The notes: generated from the sequence alone by a model not told the origin. A stretch of DNA of 64,000 bases from Chryseobacterium luteum (GCF_000737785.1 NZ_JPRO01000014.1:186001-250000); one strand, 5' to 3'. Positions 35,065 to 44,027 are shown, counted from the first letter of the stretch. Numbers and translations are program-made.

Positions 35065-36009
35065 TTACGGATAAAGTGATTTTGTTCCGTTGCTTACAAC
35101 ATTGCTTCCCAAACCTGAAAACGATACAGAGAAGTTACTCGAATTAAAGCTTAAAGAACCTGTTGGGGTACATAGTCCAAGTGCATATCTGCATTGTCCG
35201 TAGGCTCCTGTTTTCTTGGTCACCTTACTTTCGCTTTTAGCTTTGCCTAAGCTTATATTTCCCCAGTCACTTACGTCGACATTAGAAACCGTAGAACCGG
35301 AATAGTAGATGGTGATCTGATAACCGATTTCGCCTCTTTTAGATCCCCAAAGCCACTTGGCCGTCCACCATTCCTTAAACCATTTTGAAGATACTTTAGC
35401 CTGGGCATCGCTGGGAGAAGTCTCTGAATTCCCTCTGGCATCCATCATTACAAGTCCCGCAAATACGTTATCCCAGATAATCCCTGACTCATTGTAAAAA
35501 CATAGAGACGTGAATTGCTCTCCTTTGTAATTCCATGAAATTTCCAGAAGATCAGTACCGGTTTTGATTTGCTCTGAAGCAGACTCTCTAAGTCCTTTTT
35601 GAGTTTCTGTCAATTGATCTCCGGAGAATAATACTCCTATTTTTCCCACTTTTACAGTTTCAGGAGCAAGAATATTTCCTTCTGCTGTAAACTGTTCTCT
35701 GTCAGAAATTAAATCCTGTACGATATCAATCCCTTTTTGAGTTGAAAGTTTTCCTAAAACGGTAATTCCGGTGATCTGTAAATCGTTCTTTAGATACTGC
35801 TCAAGATTTTTCTTCGAATCATTAATCTGGATCTGAACATTTTCCGGAACAGTCTTTAATCCCGGTGTAATTTCCTTTTTCAGGTCAGAAGTTGATACTT
35901 TAGAGACAGAAGATTCCTGCATCATTTCACTGTTGTCATCCTGACAGGCAGTAAGCGTTAGTACCGATATCACGGCAAAAAGCTTGAAAGTAGTAACAAG
36001 TTTTTTCAT
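35065..36009 (-). CDS. Lipoprotein of unknown function
   Basis: 314 residues. Lipobox LTAC (Cys 22) followed by QDDN. Residues 40-160 are helix-prone with many Lys/Glu; the C-terminal half contains a Trp-rich stretch (WFKEWWTAKWLWGSKRG) and a Ser/Gly/Asn-rich beta segment near the end (SLSFNSSNFSVSFSGLGSN). No known family recognised. It has a free-standing context with repeat-rich DNA upstream. Confidence 0.75.
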   Translation of the reverse strand: MKKLVTTFKLFAVISVLTLTACQDDNSEMMQESSVSKVSTSDLKKEITPGLKTVPENVQIQINDSKKNLEQYLKNDLQITGITVLGKLSTQKGIDIVQDLISDREQFTAEGNILAPETVKVGKIGVLFSGDQLTETQKGLRESASEQIKTGTDLLEISWNYKGEQFTSLCFYNESGIIWDNVFAGLVMMDARGNSETSPSDAQAKVSSKWFKEWWTAKWLWGSKRGEIGYQITIYYSGSTVSNVDVSDWGNISLGKAKSESKVTKKTGAYGQCRYALGLCTPTGSLSFNSSNFSVSFSGLGSNVVSNGTKSLYP

Positions 36010-36114
36010 AGTTCAATATTTAATGATTTTGTGTATACTAAATATAGTGAAATTAATCATAAATCTCTTTTGTTTGAATTAAATATTTGTGAACTGAAAG
36101 TTGAGGGGAGGTTA

Positions 36115-36212
36115 AGGAGAGGGGAGAATCAAGAGCCAAGAGTCAAGAGTAAAGATGCCAGACGTTAGATATCTGATATCTGATATCTGATATCAGATAT
36201 CTGATATCAGAC
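36115..36212. repeat. Phase-locked heptad repeat tract (14 units)
   Basis: AGA occurs at 36118, 36125, 36132, 36139, 36146, 36153, 36160 and 36167. TGA or AGA then continues in the same phase at 36174, 36181, 36188, 36195, 36202 and 36209. The last six units (36168-36209) are near-identical GATATC(T/A). On the opposite strand the consensus is NTCTNNN. Confidence 0.8.
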
Positions 36213-36242
36213 ATTAGTAGTGGTGGCTTCGAGAGTTTCAGC
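36208..36242. repeat. Composite-repeat core, copy 1
   Basis: 35 bp that align with the reverse complement of 55771-55805 at 29 positions, with identical order of flanking modules (heptad tract on one side, CTCAAAC tract on the other). Confidence 0.7.
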
Positions 36243-36329
36243 AACCGGATATTTATGCTTATTAGCTAGGATTATAGATACCAGAATCAGACGATAAATC
36301 ATTAACTCAACAACAAGTAACTAGCAACA

Positions 36330-36404
36330 CTCCAAACCCATTTACTCTCCCCACTCAAACTCTCAAACCCTAATACTCCCGTACTCTCAAACCCGGGAAC
36401 GCTC
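36330..36404. repeat. CTCAAAC-family degenerate tract
   Basis: Repeated CTCCAAACCC, CCACTCAAACTCTCAAACCC and GTACTCTCAAACCC words at 7-8 bp spacing. Related tracts are at about 4860-4908, and in inverted orientation at 1836-1882 and 55720-55765. Confidence 0.6.
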
Positions 36405-36475
36405 CAAAATCTTAAAATTTGTTTAAAATTTTAGTTTACCGTAAATAAATGTATAAACTTTCGTAATTTTACCCC

Positions 36476-36811
36476 ATGGAATTAAGCATTGGAGAAATGG
36501 CACTGATCGCGGTGGCGATTGTTGTATTATTCGGTCCGGATAAACTTCCTCAGATAGCGCGTGACCTTGGAGCAGGCGTTAGAAAGATGCGCGGAGCAGT
36601 GGAAGACATTAAAACTGAGATCATGAAGGAAACCGACAACCCGGTTTCTGAGATCAAGCGCGAAATTGAGAAGGTAAAAGATGCAGCAAAAGACTTCAAT
36701 CCCATGAAGGATATCCAGAAAGATATTGTGACTGAACCTTCCGTTACTAATGAACCTCTTAAACTCAAGCCTGCCGACGACGAAAATTACGAAGGGCCTG
36801 TAAGCAGATAA
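36476..36811 (+). CDS. tatA: Twin-arginine translocase subunit TatA/E-like
   Basis: 111 residues. Short N-terminal membrane helix (about 7-22, MALIAVAIVVLFGPDKLP) with the FGPDKLP hinge, then the amphipathic helix IARDLGAGVRKMRGAVED and a charged tail. TatA oligomers form the pore for folded twin-arginine substrates. TatB-like character cannot be excluded because Bacteroidota often have more than one TatA-type protein. No tatC is adjacent. The stop is 3 bp before the PAP2 gene, so they are likely co-transcribed. Confidence 0.9.
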   Translation: MELSIGEMALIAVAIVVLFGPDKLPQIARDLGAGVRKMRGAVEDIKTEIMKETDNPVSEIKREIEKVKDAAKDFNPMKDIQKDIVTEPSVTNEPLKLKPADDENYEGPVSR

Positions 36812-36814
36812 TTC

Positions 36815-37381
36815 ATGGAGGAGATCATTCAGGAAGATAAAAAGGTTTTTCTATACCTTAATAACTTGGGCGACACTTCCTTCGACCAGTTTTGGATGCT
36901 TATTTCCAGTACATGGATCTGGGTCCCGCTTTATATTATATTCCTTTACTTTTTATACAAGAACTATCAGCTAAAATCCTTAGTTTTTATCCTTATATTC
37001 ATTGCACTTGGCGCTACAGTCTCCGATCAGCTGGCAAGTGTTTTCAAATATGGTGTGGCCAGGCTGAGGCCCTGCCATGATCCCAGTATAGAACATTATA
37101 TGAGGATCGTGAAGTGCGGCGGACAGTACGGGTTCTATTCTGCCCATGCTTCCAATACCTTCTTTCTTGCAGCTTATTTAAGTATTTTATTAAAAAAGAA
37201 GCTCAATTGGTTTCCATATGCTATATTTGTATGGGCTGTGGTAGTTTCTTACAGCCGGATATATTTAGGAGTGCATTTCCCGATAGATATTTTGGTGGGG
37301 GCGTTTGTTGGATCTTTATTGGGAGTGGTATTTGGAGTGCTCGCCAAAAAAGTCATCAACAAACAAACTATAACTTCATGA
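36815..37381 (+). CDS. PAP2-superfamily membrane phosphatase
   Basis: 188 residues with six hydrophobic segments. The three phosphatase motifs are KYGVARLRP, YSAHASNTF (variant of PSGH with the His retained) and SRIYLGVHFPIDIL. Such proteins dephosphorylate undecaprenyl pyrophosphate, lipid A or phosphatidate-type lipids at the periplasmic face. It lies between tatA and the TPR gene; its stop overlaps the next start by 4 bp (ATGA), indicating coupling. Confidence 0.92.
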   Translation: MEEIIQEDKKVFLYLNNLGDTSFDQFWMLISSTWIWVPLYIIFLYFLYKNYQLKSLVFILIFIALGATVSDQLASVFKYGVARLRPCHDPSIEHYMRIVKCGGQYGFYSAHASNTFFLAAYLSILLKKKLNWFPYAIFVWAVVVSYSRIYLGVHFPIDILVGAFVGSLLGVVFGVLAKKVINKQTITS

Positions 37382-38193
37382 AAAAATCTTCACTATTGAC
37401 GGCATTTTTATGCTCATCATTAAGTCTTCTTTACGCACAGGATAAAAATAAAGCCGAAGAATGCTTTAAAAAAGCCGACTACAAGTGTGCAGAAGAACAA
37501 TACGCCAAACTTGCAGAAAAAGAGCAGATCCAGAAATTTCAGTCTGAATACTACAATAATCTGGGGACGGCCCAAAGACGGCTGGGGAAGCCTGCATTAG
37601 CTTTAAAATCCTATGAATCCGCTTTAAAAGCTAATCCTTTATCGGCTCCTGTATATGCCAATCTTGCATCACTGAACAGTCAGAAAGGAAATAAGACAAA
37701 AGCCCTTGAATATATCTCCACCGGCCTTAAGATTGATGCCGAAAATCCTGAATTTTACCTTACCCGTTCCAAAATTTACGACAGCCAGGGGAAAAAAGAC
37801 CTTGCCCTGAATGATCTCAAACAAATCCTGACCTTTGCACCGGATAATATTTTTGCAAAAACAGGATTGGCTAATCTCAAAAAAAATAGCGGCGATCTGG
37901 AAGGAGCCTTGAAAGATTACAACCAGCTGATCTCCGAAAAACCGGAATCCCTTCTCTATAACGGAAGAGCAGATGTCTATTTCAAAATGAAAAAGTCTAA
38001 GGAAGCTCTTGCAGACGTTAATAAAGCTATTTCAATTGATCCTAAATTTTCTCATTCTTATGTAACCAAAGCATTGGTGCTGTTCGATACCGCAAAGCCT
38101 AAAGAAGCCTGTGAAAATCTGGATAAAGCAGTAGGTTTAGGCTATGAAAAAGCTATTCTGGCAGATTATTATGCTAAATGTGCAAAAAAATAA
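37378..38193 (+). CDS. Exported TPR-repeat protein
   Basis: 271 residues from the ATG at 37378, which overlaps the PAP2 stop; a longer in-frame opening to 37114 lies inside the PAP2 gene and lacks a signal. MKKSSLLTAFLCSSLSLLYAQ is a signal peptide. At least five to six tetratricopeptide repeats follow (for example YYNNLGTAQRRLGKPALALK, then LASLNSQKGNKTKALEY). A scaffold role in the periplasm or envelope is inferred; partner unknown. Third gene of the tatA-PAP2-TPR operon. Confidence 0.88.
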   Translation: MKKSSLLTAFLCSSLSLLYAQDKNKAEECFKKADYKCAEEQYAKLAEKEQIQKFQSEYYNNLGTAQRRLGKPALALKSYESALKANPLSAPVYANLASLNSQKGNKTKALEYISTGLKIDAENPEFYLTRSKIYDSQGKKDLALNDLKQILTFAPDNIFAKTGLANLKKNSGDLEGALKDYNQLISEKPESLLYNGRADVYFKMKKSKEALADVNKAISIDPKFSHSYVTKALVLFDTAKPKEACENLDKAVGLGYEKAILADYYAKCAKK

Positions 38194-38206
38194 ATCTTTT
38201 ATATTA

Positions 38207-38254
38207 TTAGTTTCGGGGCCGGCATGAAATGCCGGCCCCGAAACTAATTTTTTA
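38207..38254 (+). terminator. Very strong terminator: perfect 19-bp stem, GAA loop
   Basis: TTAGTTTCGGGGCCGGCAT (38207-38225) and its exact complement (38229-38247) flank the 3-nt loop GAA, followed by a T run. Its GC content is far above the surroundings. It ends the tatA operon. Confidence 0.9.
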
Positions 38255-38320
38255 TCACACAAACACTCTATGATGATAAAGCTTTTCTTAATTTTGACTT
38301 TTCAATCAATAAAAAAATAA

Positions 38321-38776
38321 ATGTTAAACATTGTTCTTATAGAACCCGAAATACCCAATAATACAGGCAATATCGGACGGTTATGTGTGGGTACTGAAAG
38401 TAAGCTGCACCTGGTTCATCCGTTCGGATTTGTAATCAATGATAAAAATCTGAAAAGATCAGGTTTAGATTACTGGGTACACCTTGACGTTACCGAATAT
38501 GCAAATGTTGAAGAGTGGATGAAAAATATTCCAGATACTTCCCGCGTTTTTTTAATGAGTTCACATGCTGAAAAATCATATCTGGAAACCGATTTCCAGG
38601 ATGGTGACTGGCTGGTTTTCGGTAAGGAAAGTGTTGGCCTGAGTAAAGAAGTCTTGGATAGGTTCAAAAATCATCTGACGATTCCCATGTCAAAACTGAT
38701 ACGAAGTTTTAATATTGCCAATTCCGTTGCTTTTGTAGTAGGTGAAGCAAAAAGACAGATCATCCTGAAAGGTTAG
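38321..38776 (+). CDS. trmL: tRNA (cytidine/uridine-34 2'-O)-methyltransferase, SPOUT family
   Basis: 151 residues, usual length for TrmL. MLNIVLIEPEIPNNTGNIGR at the N-terminus is the family hallmark; the SAM-binding knot region contains FGKESVGLS and IPMSKLIRSFNIANSVAFVV. It methylates the wobble ribose of tRNA-Leu isoacceptors in the cytoplasm. Monocistronic; convergent with rlmH. Confidence 0.95.
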   Translation: MLNIVLIEPEIPNNTGNIGRLCVGTESKLHLVHPFGFVINDKNLKRSGLDYWVHLDVTEYANVEEWMKNIPDTSRVFLMSSHAEKSYLETDFQDGDWLVFGKESVGLSKEVLDRFKNHLTIPMSKLIRSFNIANSVAFVVGEAKRQIILKG

Positions 38777-38804
38777 CAGAATAAGAGGTTTATTTTCAAA
38801 ATTT

Positions 38805-39278
38805 CTAATCATTATGGTACGGCTTTCCCTGTAAGATCTGATCGGCACGGTAAAGCTGCTCCACGATGAATAGACGGATCATCTGATGTGTAAATGTCAT
38901 TTTTGAGAGTGACATTTTTTCGTTGGCCCTATTGTAAACCTCCTCTGAAAAACCGTAAGCACCTCCAATCAGGATATGAACTTTTTTAACTGACGAATTC
39001 ATCCATGTATCAATTTTCTGAGCAAATTCACGGCTGGTAAACTGTTTCCCTTTTTCGTCGAGGATAATAACCAGATCAGTTTTGTCAATGTGATTGGAAA
39101 ACATCTTGGATTCTTCCTTTTTCAGAAGTTCCGGAGAAAGGTTTTTGGCGTTTTTTATATCAGGAATTTCAGTGATTTCAAAGTTCCAGTGCTTGGGAAG
39201 ACGGGTGAGATAATAACTGATCAGGGATGTGATCTCCTTATCATCTGTTTTACCGATACAAAGTAAGCTGATTCGCAT
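38805..39278 (-). CDS. rlmH: 23S rRNA (pseudouridine1915-N3)-methyltransferase
   Basis: 157 residues from the ATG at 39278 (E. coli protein 155); the upstream in-frame ATG adds five residues before the conserved MRISLLCIGKT. The SPOUT knot is visible as LVIILDEKGKQFTSREFA, IGGAYGFSEEV and the terminal LSLSKMTFTHQMIRLFIVEQLYRA type signature. It acts on the assembled 70S ribosome at helix 69. Confidence 0.95.
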   Translation of the reverse strand: MRISLLCIGKTDDKEITSLISYYLTRLPKHWNFEITEIPDIKNAKNLSPELLKKEESKMFSNHIDKTDLVIILDEKGKQFTSREFAQKIDTWMNSSVKKVHILIGGAYGFSEEVYNRANEKMSLSKMTFTHQMIRLFIVEQLYRADQILQGKPYHND

Positions 39279-39625
39279 GTATAGAAATTTCAAAAGGCAA
39301 AGATATCACTTTTTGTGCTGGAAAATAAGCAGACCAATGAAAGCCGGGCTGAAAAATGTTAAAATAGAAACCCTGTTTCATTTTGTATATTTTTAATGTT
39401 TAAGTCATTTTAATGTTAAAATTCATTTATTTATTGTCTTTTTACGTTTATTCATCTATACACAAGAGTTGAACTGTTAGAGAGTTGCTATTTACCCCTC
39501 AATGGAGTATTGGGATACAGAAAAGGAAAATGTTTATATTTGTACAGAAACTTATTAAAAGCAGCAGATATTTCTCCATTTAAGGCAGCAGTTGAGTTGT
39601 TTATTAAGAAAAATGCACCAAATAG
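39279..39625. other. Gap of 347 bp between rlmH and the BrkB-type gene
   Basis: AT-rich, no coding frame. TATATTTG at 39535-39542, with TTG 22 bp upstream at 39510-39512, is a plausible promoter for the plus-strand gene and would give a leader of about 75 nt. I see no repeat or RNA structure that stands out. Confidence 0.5.
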
Positions 39626-40639
39626 ATGAGTATAAAAGTTCCTAAATTTATCCTGAAGATTCAGGAGTTTTTTGAAGGTATCCATATTCCTGTTTTGGGA
39701 ATATCGCTCTGGCAGATGTTTCAGATCTATATTTCCGGGATTTTCAAAGGGAAAATCGGAAGAAAGGCGGCGGCTATTTCCTGGAGCTTTACCATCAGCC
39801 TGTTTCCCTTTCTGCTCTTTCTGCTTTCCGTTTTGCCGTACATGCCGCATTATGACAAGCTTCAGTTTTATATTTTTGAAGTTTTGATGCACAATGTTTT
39901 CCCTTCTAATATGGAAGGCGATGTAAGAGGGTATATTGAGACCAATATCATCCCGAATATGAAAGGAATCAGTAACCTGACCATCGTGCTGGCATTGGTT
40001 TTTGCTACCAATGGAACCTTTTCGCTGATCAATGGATTCAATGAAAATTCAGATGAAAAGCTCACCGATGTAAAAGAATTCATTCTTTCCTTTTTTATAA
40101 CAATAGGGTTCATTACTATTGTCTTTCTGGCACTTTTCGGAGTGTATTATGTAGAAGTTGTAATGAAGCTTTTTACGCCGGCGTATGATATTTCCTGGCT
40201 TGTAAAAAACCTTTCCAAGATTATAGGATTTGTGTCTTTTCCGGTCTTTTATTTCATTCTTCTTACTCTTTTTTACTGGTTGGGAACGGTAAGGATTGCC
40301 CGGTTCAGGCAGGCGGTACCCGGAGCTATTTTAACAACGGTTCTGTTTGTTGTCACTACTTTTATCTTCGCAATTTATGTGAAAGATATTGCCAGATATA
40401 ACGTTCTTTACGGATCCATCGGAAGTATGATTCTGCTGATGGTTTGGGTCAATGTCAATGTCTATCTTCTTCTGTTCGGAAACGAGCTCAATATGGCCCT
40501 CAGGAAACTGAGAATCGAAAAGCTGCTGTCTGATGAAATCAAAAGAGAAGCGGTTCATTATCAGGGAAAGGTTACAGAACCTAATCTGGAAAGCGATGAA
40601 GAGCACAAAAGGAAACTGGAAGAAAGAAAAAAAGATTAA
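39626..40639 (+). CDS. YihY/BrkB-family inner-membrane protein
   Basis: 337 residues with six membrane helices. Typical family segments are KAAAISWSFTISLFPFLLFL near the N-terminus, GTFSLINGFN and GSIGSMILLMVWVNVNVYLL (late helix, often GWILLWLY-like in relatives). The old name ribonuclease BN is a misassignment. Function unknown; transport or lipid roles have been proposed. The C-terminus (about 305-337) is highly charged. It ends in a 4-bp tail-to-tail overlap with nhaA. Confidence 0.9.
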   Translation: MSIKVPKFILKIQEFFEGIHIPVLGISLWQMFQIYISGIFKGKIGRKAAAISWSFTISLFPFLLFLLSVLPYMPHYDKLQFYIFEVLMHNVFPSNMEGDVRGYIETNIIPNMKGISNLTIVLALVFATNGTFSLINGFNENSDEKLTDVKEFILSFFITIGFITIVFLALFGVYYVEVVMKLFTPAYDISWLVKNLSKIIGFVSFPVFYFILLTLFYWLGTVRIARFRQAVPGAILTTVLFVVTTFIFAIYVKDIARYNVLYGSIGSMILLMVWVNVNVYLLLFGNELNMALRKLRIEKLLSDEIKREAVHYQGKVTEPNLESDEEHKRKLEERKKD

Positions 40640-41814
40640 TTTTCTTCAGCGTTCATATCTTTTTTGGAACTCATACTTAATATGATAAATCCTAAAACTG
40701 CCGCCAGGAAAGAAGCAATAAGAATCGCAAATTTAGCTTCATCCTGAATATAAATATCATCCTTAAAAGAAAGCAGTGCAATAAAAATTGACATGGTGAA
40801 TCCTATTCCCGCCAGTAAACCGACTCCCGCCATTTGTGGCCATGTACTGTTTTGAGGAAGGGAACTGAGCTTTAATTGAATGGCAATAAAAGAAAATAGG
40901 TTGATCCCAATCAGTTTCCCCAATACCAGCCCGCAGATAATTCCCAAACCTAATGTACTGGTCACTCCCGCTACCATTTCACTGGTAAAAGCAATGTTGG
41001 TATTCGTCAAAGCAAATATCGGCATGATCAGAAAACTTACCGGAAAATGAAGCTTATGCTCCAGTTTTTCTAAGGGTGAAATTTCTACATCAGACACATT
41101 CGTGGGAATAGAAAAGGCAAGCAGAACTCCGGCTATCGTGGCATGAATCCCGGAATGATGCAGGAAATACCATAAAAATAATCCCGGAATAATATAAAAA
41201 ACAAGGCGGGTAACCTTAAAAAAGTTTAAAAGAAACAACAGTGCTGCTGTTCCAAACGAGAGCAGGAGATACGTCCAGTGAATTTGTTCAGTATAGAAAA
41301 TAGCGATCACCAGGATGGCACCCAGATCATCCACAATAGCCAGTGCCGCCAGGAATATTTTAATCGAGTTGGGGATCTTTTTTCCCAGCATGGAAATAAT
41401 AGCCAGTGAAAAAGCAATATCCGTAGCCATAGGAATTCCCCAGCCGCTGCCGTATTCCGTTCCGTAATTGAAAATGGTGTAGATCACTGCGGGAACCAGC
41501 ATTCCGCCAATAGCCGCAAATATGGGAAGTGAGGCATTTTTAAAAGAAGACAGTTCGCCTTCTACCATTTCCCGTTTGATCTCAAGTCCTACCAGCAGGA
41601 AAAAAACAGCCATCAGCCCGTCATTGATCCAGATGCTCACAGGATAAGTAAGGTGAAAAACAGAAGTTCCCACTTCCTGGTCTAAAAAACGCTGAAATCC
41701 TTCACCTGCGGAAGAATTGGCAAGTAATAATGAAGCCAGCACGCAGAAAATAAGTATAATTCCCGATGCCTGATTGCTGCTGAAAAATTTTTTAAAATAT
41801 AAAGATAAATTCAT
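40636..41814 (-). CDS. nhaA: Na+/H+ antiporter NhaA
   Basis: 392 residues, about 12 helices. The cation-binding Asp pair sits in LAALAIVDDLGAILVIA, and the pH-sensor/entry segments WINDGLMAVFFLLVGLEIKRE and GGMLVPAVIY are canonical. It exchanges cytoplasmic Na+ for H+ at the inner membrane for salt and alkaline tolerance. It starts 2 bp after the rel stop on the same strand, so both may share a transcript. Confidence 0.96.
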   Translation of the reverse strand: MNLSLYFKKFFSSNQASGIILIFCVLASLLLANSSAGEGFQRFLDQEVGTSVFHLTYPVSIWINDGLMAVFFLLVGLEIKREMVEGELSSFKNASLPIFAAIGGMLVPAVIYTIFNYGTEYGSGWGIPMATDIAFSLAIISMLGKKIPNSIKIFLAALAIVDDLGAILVIAIFYTEQIHWTYLLLSFGTAALLFLLNFFKVTRLVFYIIPGLFLWYFLHHSGIHATIAGVLLAFSIPTNVSDVEISPLEKLEHKLHFPVSFLIMPIFALTNTNIAFTSEMVAGVTSTLGLGIICGLVLGKLIGINLFSFIAIQLKLSSLPQNSTWPQMAGVGLLAGIGFTMSIFIALLSFKDDIYIQDEAKFAILIASFLAAVLGFIILSMSSKKDMNAEEN

Positions 41815-41816
41815 TT

Positions 41817-44027
41817 TTATGACTGTAATCGTCTCACTCTTGAAACCCCGTCGATATTTTTAAGTTTTTTAAATGTTTCTTCAAGCTGACCTTTATTTTT
41901 AACTTCAAGATTAATATTGCCGGTGAAAACACCGTTATTGGATTCTATCGACATGCTTTTCATATCCATTCCCATGCTTCCGCTGATCACGGTGGTAATA
42001 TCGTTGATCATTCCCATCCTGTCAAGACCTTCGATTTCGATCTTAACCCTGTTTTTAAAGCTTTCCGCATTCACCCATTTGGCAGGGATCACACGGTAAT
42101 CGTACTGTGCCCTCAGGTTGATGGCATTCGGGCAGTTGTCGCTGTGCACTTTAATACCGTCAGAAATTGTAATAAACCCGAAAATTTTATCGCCGGGAAT
42201 TACCGTGCAGCATTTCGCATAGCTGTAATTCAGCTTTTCTTCATCTTTTCCGAAAACGATCATATCCAGATTCTGCTCTTTAGGCTCATCAAAATGAACA
42301 TTTTTCGGCGGAGATTTTCTGAACCTTGATAGCAGGTTGTTAAACACATTTTTGCTTTCAAGATATTTTCTCAGGCTGCTTGCATCCAGTTCATTGCTTT
42401 GGAATTTAAGGAACAGTTCCTGAGAAGATTTCAGATTGAAAAATTTCTGAAGCTTGTTGATCTCCTCATCATTAAAGTTGATCTTCGCATGGCGCAGTTT
42501 TCTCTGAAGAATTTCTTTTCCATCTTCCACCAGCTGGTTTTTCTGGGAATTCAGGTAGCTTTTGATCTTGGATTTTGCCTTGGATGTCACTACAAATTCC
42601 AGCCAGTCAGATTTAGGCTTCTGATTCTGTGAAGATAAAATATCTACCTGATCGCCATTCTGAAGAACGTAAGAAATAGGAACCAGTTTTCCGTTGATCT
42701 TTGCCCCAAGACATTTCATTCCCAGGTCAGAGTGAACCGCAAAAGCGAAATCCAAAGCTGTAGCATTTGTTGGAAGGATCTTGATTTCCCCTTTTGGAGT
42801 AAAGACAAATACTTCCTTGGAATATAAATTAAGCTTGATATTATCTAAAAGTTCAGAGGTCGAAAGGTTCTGCTGTTGCTCAAGAATATCACGGATTTCA
42901 GTAACCCATCTTTCAAAATTCCGGTCATCGGAGCTTTGTTTGTAACCTTCTTTATACTTGTAATGAGCGGCGACCCCTTTTTCGGCGATCTCATCCATTC
43001 TTTCCGAGCGGATCTGTACTTCAATCCATTTTTTATCCGGTCCCAGAACCGTTAAGTGTAGGCTCTCGTACCCTGTAGAACGGGGCTGTGTGATCCAGTC
43101 CCTCATTCTTGAAGGGTTACTGTGATAAACATCCGTTACGATAGAGTAAATTTTCCAGGCCAGGAATTTTTCGTTTTTGGCGTCCGATTTATAAATGATC
43201 CTGATCGCATAATTGTCGAAGACCTCTTCAAAAGAAACACCCTGTTTCAGCATCTTCCTGTAAATGGAGGAAATAGCTTTCGCACGGCCTTTGATCGTAA
43301 AGTTCAGGCCTTCTTCTTTCAGTTTTTCCGAGGCTTCCGTTTTAAATTCCTCAATATATCTTTCACGGCTTTCTTTTGCCAGCTCCAGTTTTTCAGTGAT
43401 CTCATTATAGACCTCCGGATTGTTGTATTTTAATGAAAGATCTTCAAGCTCAGATTTGATGTTGTACAGTCCAAGACGGTGGGCCATAGGGGCGTAAATA
43501 TATACAGTTTCCGAGGCAATCTTTTTCTGTTTGTCCGGAGCCATGCTTTCCAGGGTTCGCATATTGTGAAGACGGTCGGCAATTTTGATCAGAATGACCC
43601 TGAAATCTTCAGACAGCGTGAGTAACAGTTTCCTGTAATTTTCAGACTGTACGGAAATATTCTGGTGATTCATAATGGAGATCTTGGTGAGCCCGTTCAC
43701 AATATTGGCGATCTTTTCTCCAAAGATTTTTTTCAGATCTTCATAGGTATAGTCGGAATCCTCTATCACATCATGCAGCAGGGCGCAGGCAATAGAAGTA
43801 GCACCCAGACCGATTTCTGTTGCTACTATTTTGGCAACGGCGATCGGGTGGTAGATATAAGGTTCACCGGATTTCCTCCTTTGATCCTTATGGGCATCCA
43901 ATGCGATATCGAATGCCTTCCGGATGAGTTTGTTATTTTCCTCGTCCAGAGTCCTGTATGTATTTGAAATCAGATCCTTATACCGGGCAAGGATCTCTTT
44001 GTTTTCCTGTTCTAAATCGTAACTCAT
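41817..44027 (-). CDS. Bifunctional (p)ppGpp synthetase/hydrolase, RelA/SpoT family
   Basis: 736 residues in the usual domain order. The HD hydrolase (YIYHPIAVAKI, ACALLHDVIEDS; both metal ligands present) is followed by the synthetase (RDWITQPRSTGYESLHLTV, EVQIRSERMDEIAEKGVAAH). Then come TGS (VFTPKGEIKILP), the Cys-containing zinc-finger region (YAKCCTVIPGDKI) and the C-terminal ACT domain (RVKIEIEGLDRMGMIND). Intact hydrolase and synthetase motifs argue for a bifunctional Rel enzyme controlling the stringent response. Upstream of nhaA. Confidence 0.95.
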   Translation of the reverse strand: MSYDLEQENKEILARYKDLISNTYRTLDEENNKLIRKAFDIALDAHKDQRRKSGEPYIYHPIAVAKIVATEIGLGATSIACALLHDVIEDSDYTYEDLKKIFGEKIANIVNGLTKISIMNHQNISVQSENYRKLLLTLSEDFRVILIKIADRLHNMRTLESMAPDKQKKIASETVYIYAPMAHRLGLYNIKSELEDLSLKYNNPEVYNEITEKLELAKESRERYIEEFKTEASEKLKEEGLNFTIKGRAKAISSIYRKMLKQGVSFEEVFDNYAIRIIYKSDAKNEKFLAWKIYSIVTDVYHSNPSRMRDWITQPRSTGYESLHLTVLGPDKKWIEVQIRSERMDEIAEKGVAAHYKYKEGYKQSSDDRNFERWVTEIRDILEQQQNLSTSELLDNIKLNLYSKEVFVFTPKGEIKILPTNATALDFAFAVHSDLGMKCLGAKINGKLVPISYVLQNGDQVDILSSQNQKPKSDWLEFVVTSKAKSKIKSYLNSQKNQLVEDGKEILQRKLRHAKINFNDEEINKLQKFFNLKSSQELFLKFQSNELDASSLRKYLESKNVFNNLLSRFRKSPPKNVHFDEPKEQNLDMIVFGKDEEKLNYSYAKCCTVIPGDKIFGFITISDGIKVHSDNCPNAINLRAQYDYRVIPAKWVNAESFKNRVKIEIEGLDRMGMINDITTVISGSMGMDMKSMSIESNNGVFTGNINLEVKNKGQLEETFKKLKNIDGVSRVRRLQS

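Larger units (their letters stand above)
36010..36475. other. Repeat-rich gap of 466 bp between the lipoprotein gene and tatA
   Basis: No coding frame. In order it holds a 14-unit heptad tract (36115-36212), a GTGGTGGCTTCGAGAG core (36208-36242) and a CTCAAAC-type tract (36330-36404). The tatA promoter follows close to 36460. Confidence 0.7.

Noticed and set aside
36168-36209. Possible CRISPR or microsatellite (six GATATCW units)
   Set aside because: No spacers and no cas genes; the units belong to a longer phase-locked heptad tract.
37114-37377. N-terminal extension of the TPR protein into the PAP2 gene
   Set aside because: The signal peptide begins at 37378, and the extension lies in another frame of a well-supported phosphatase.
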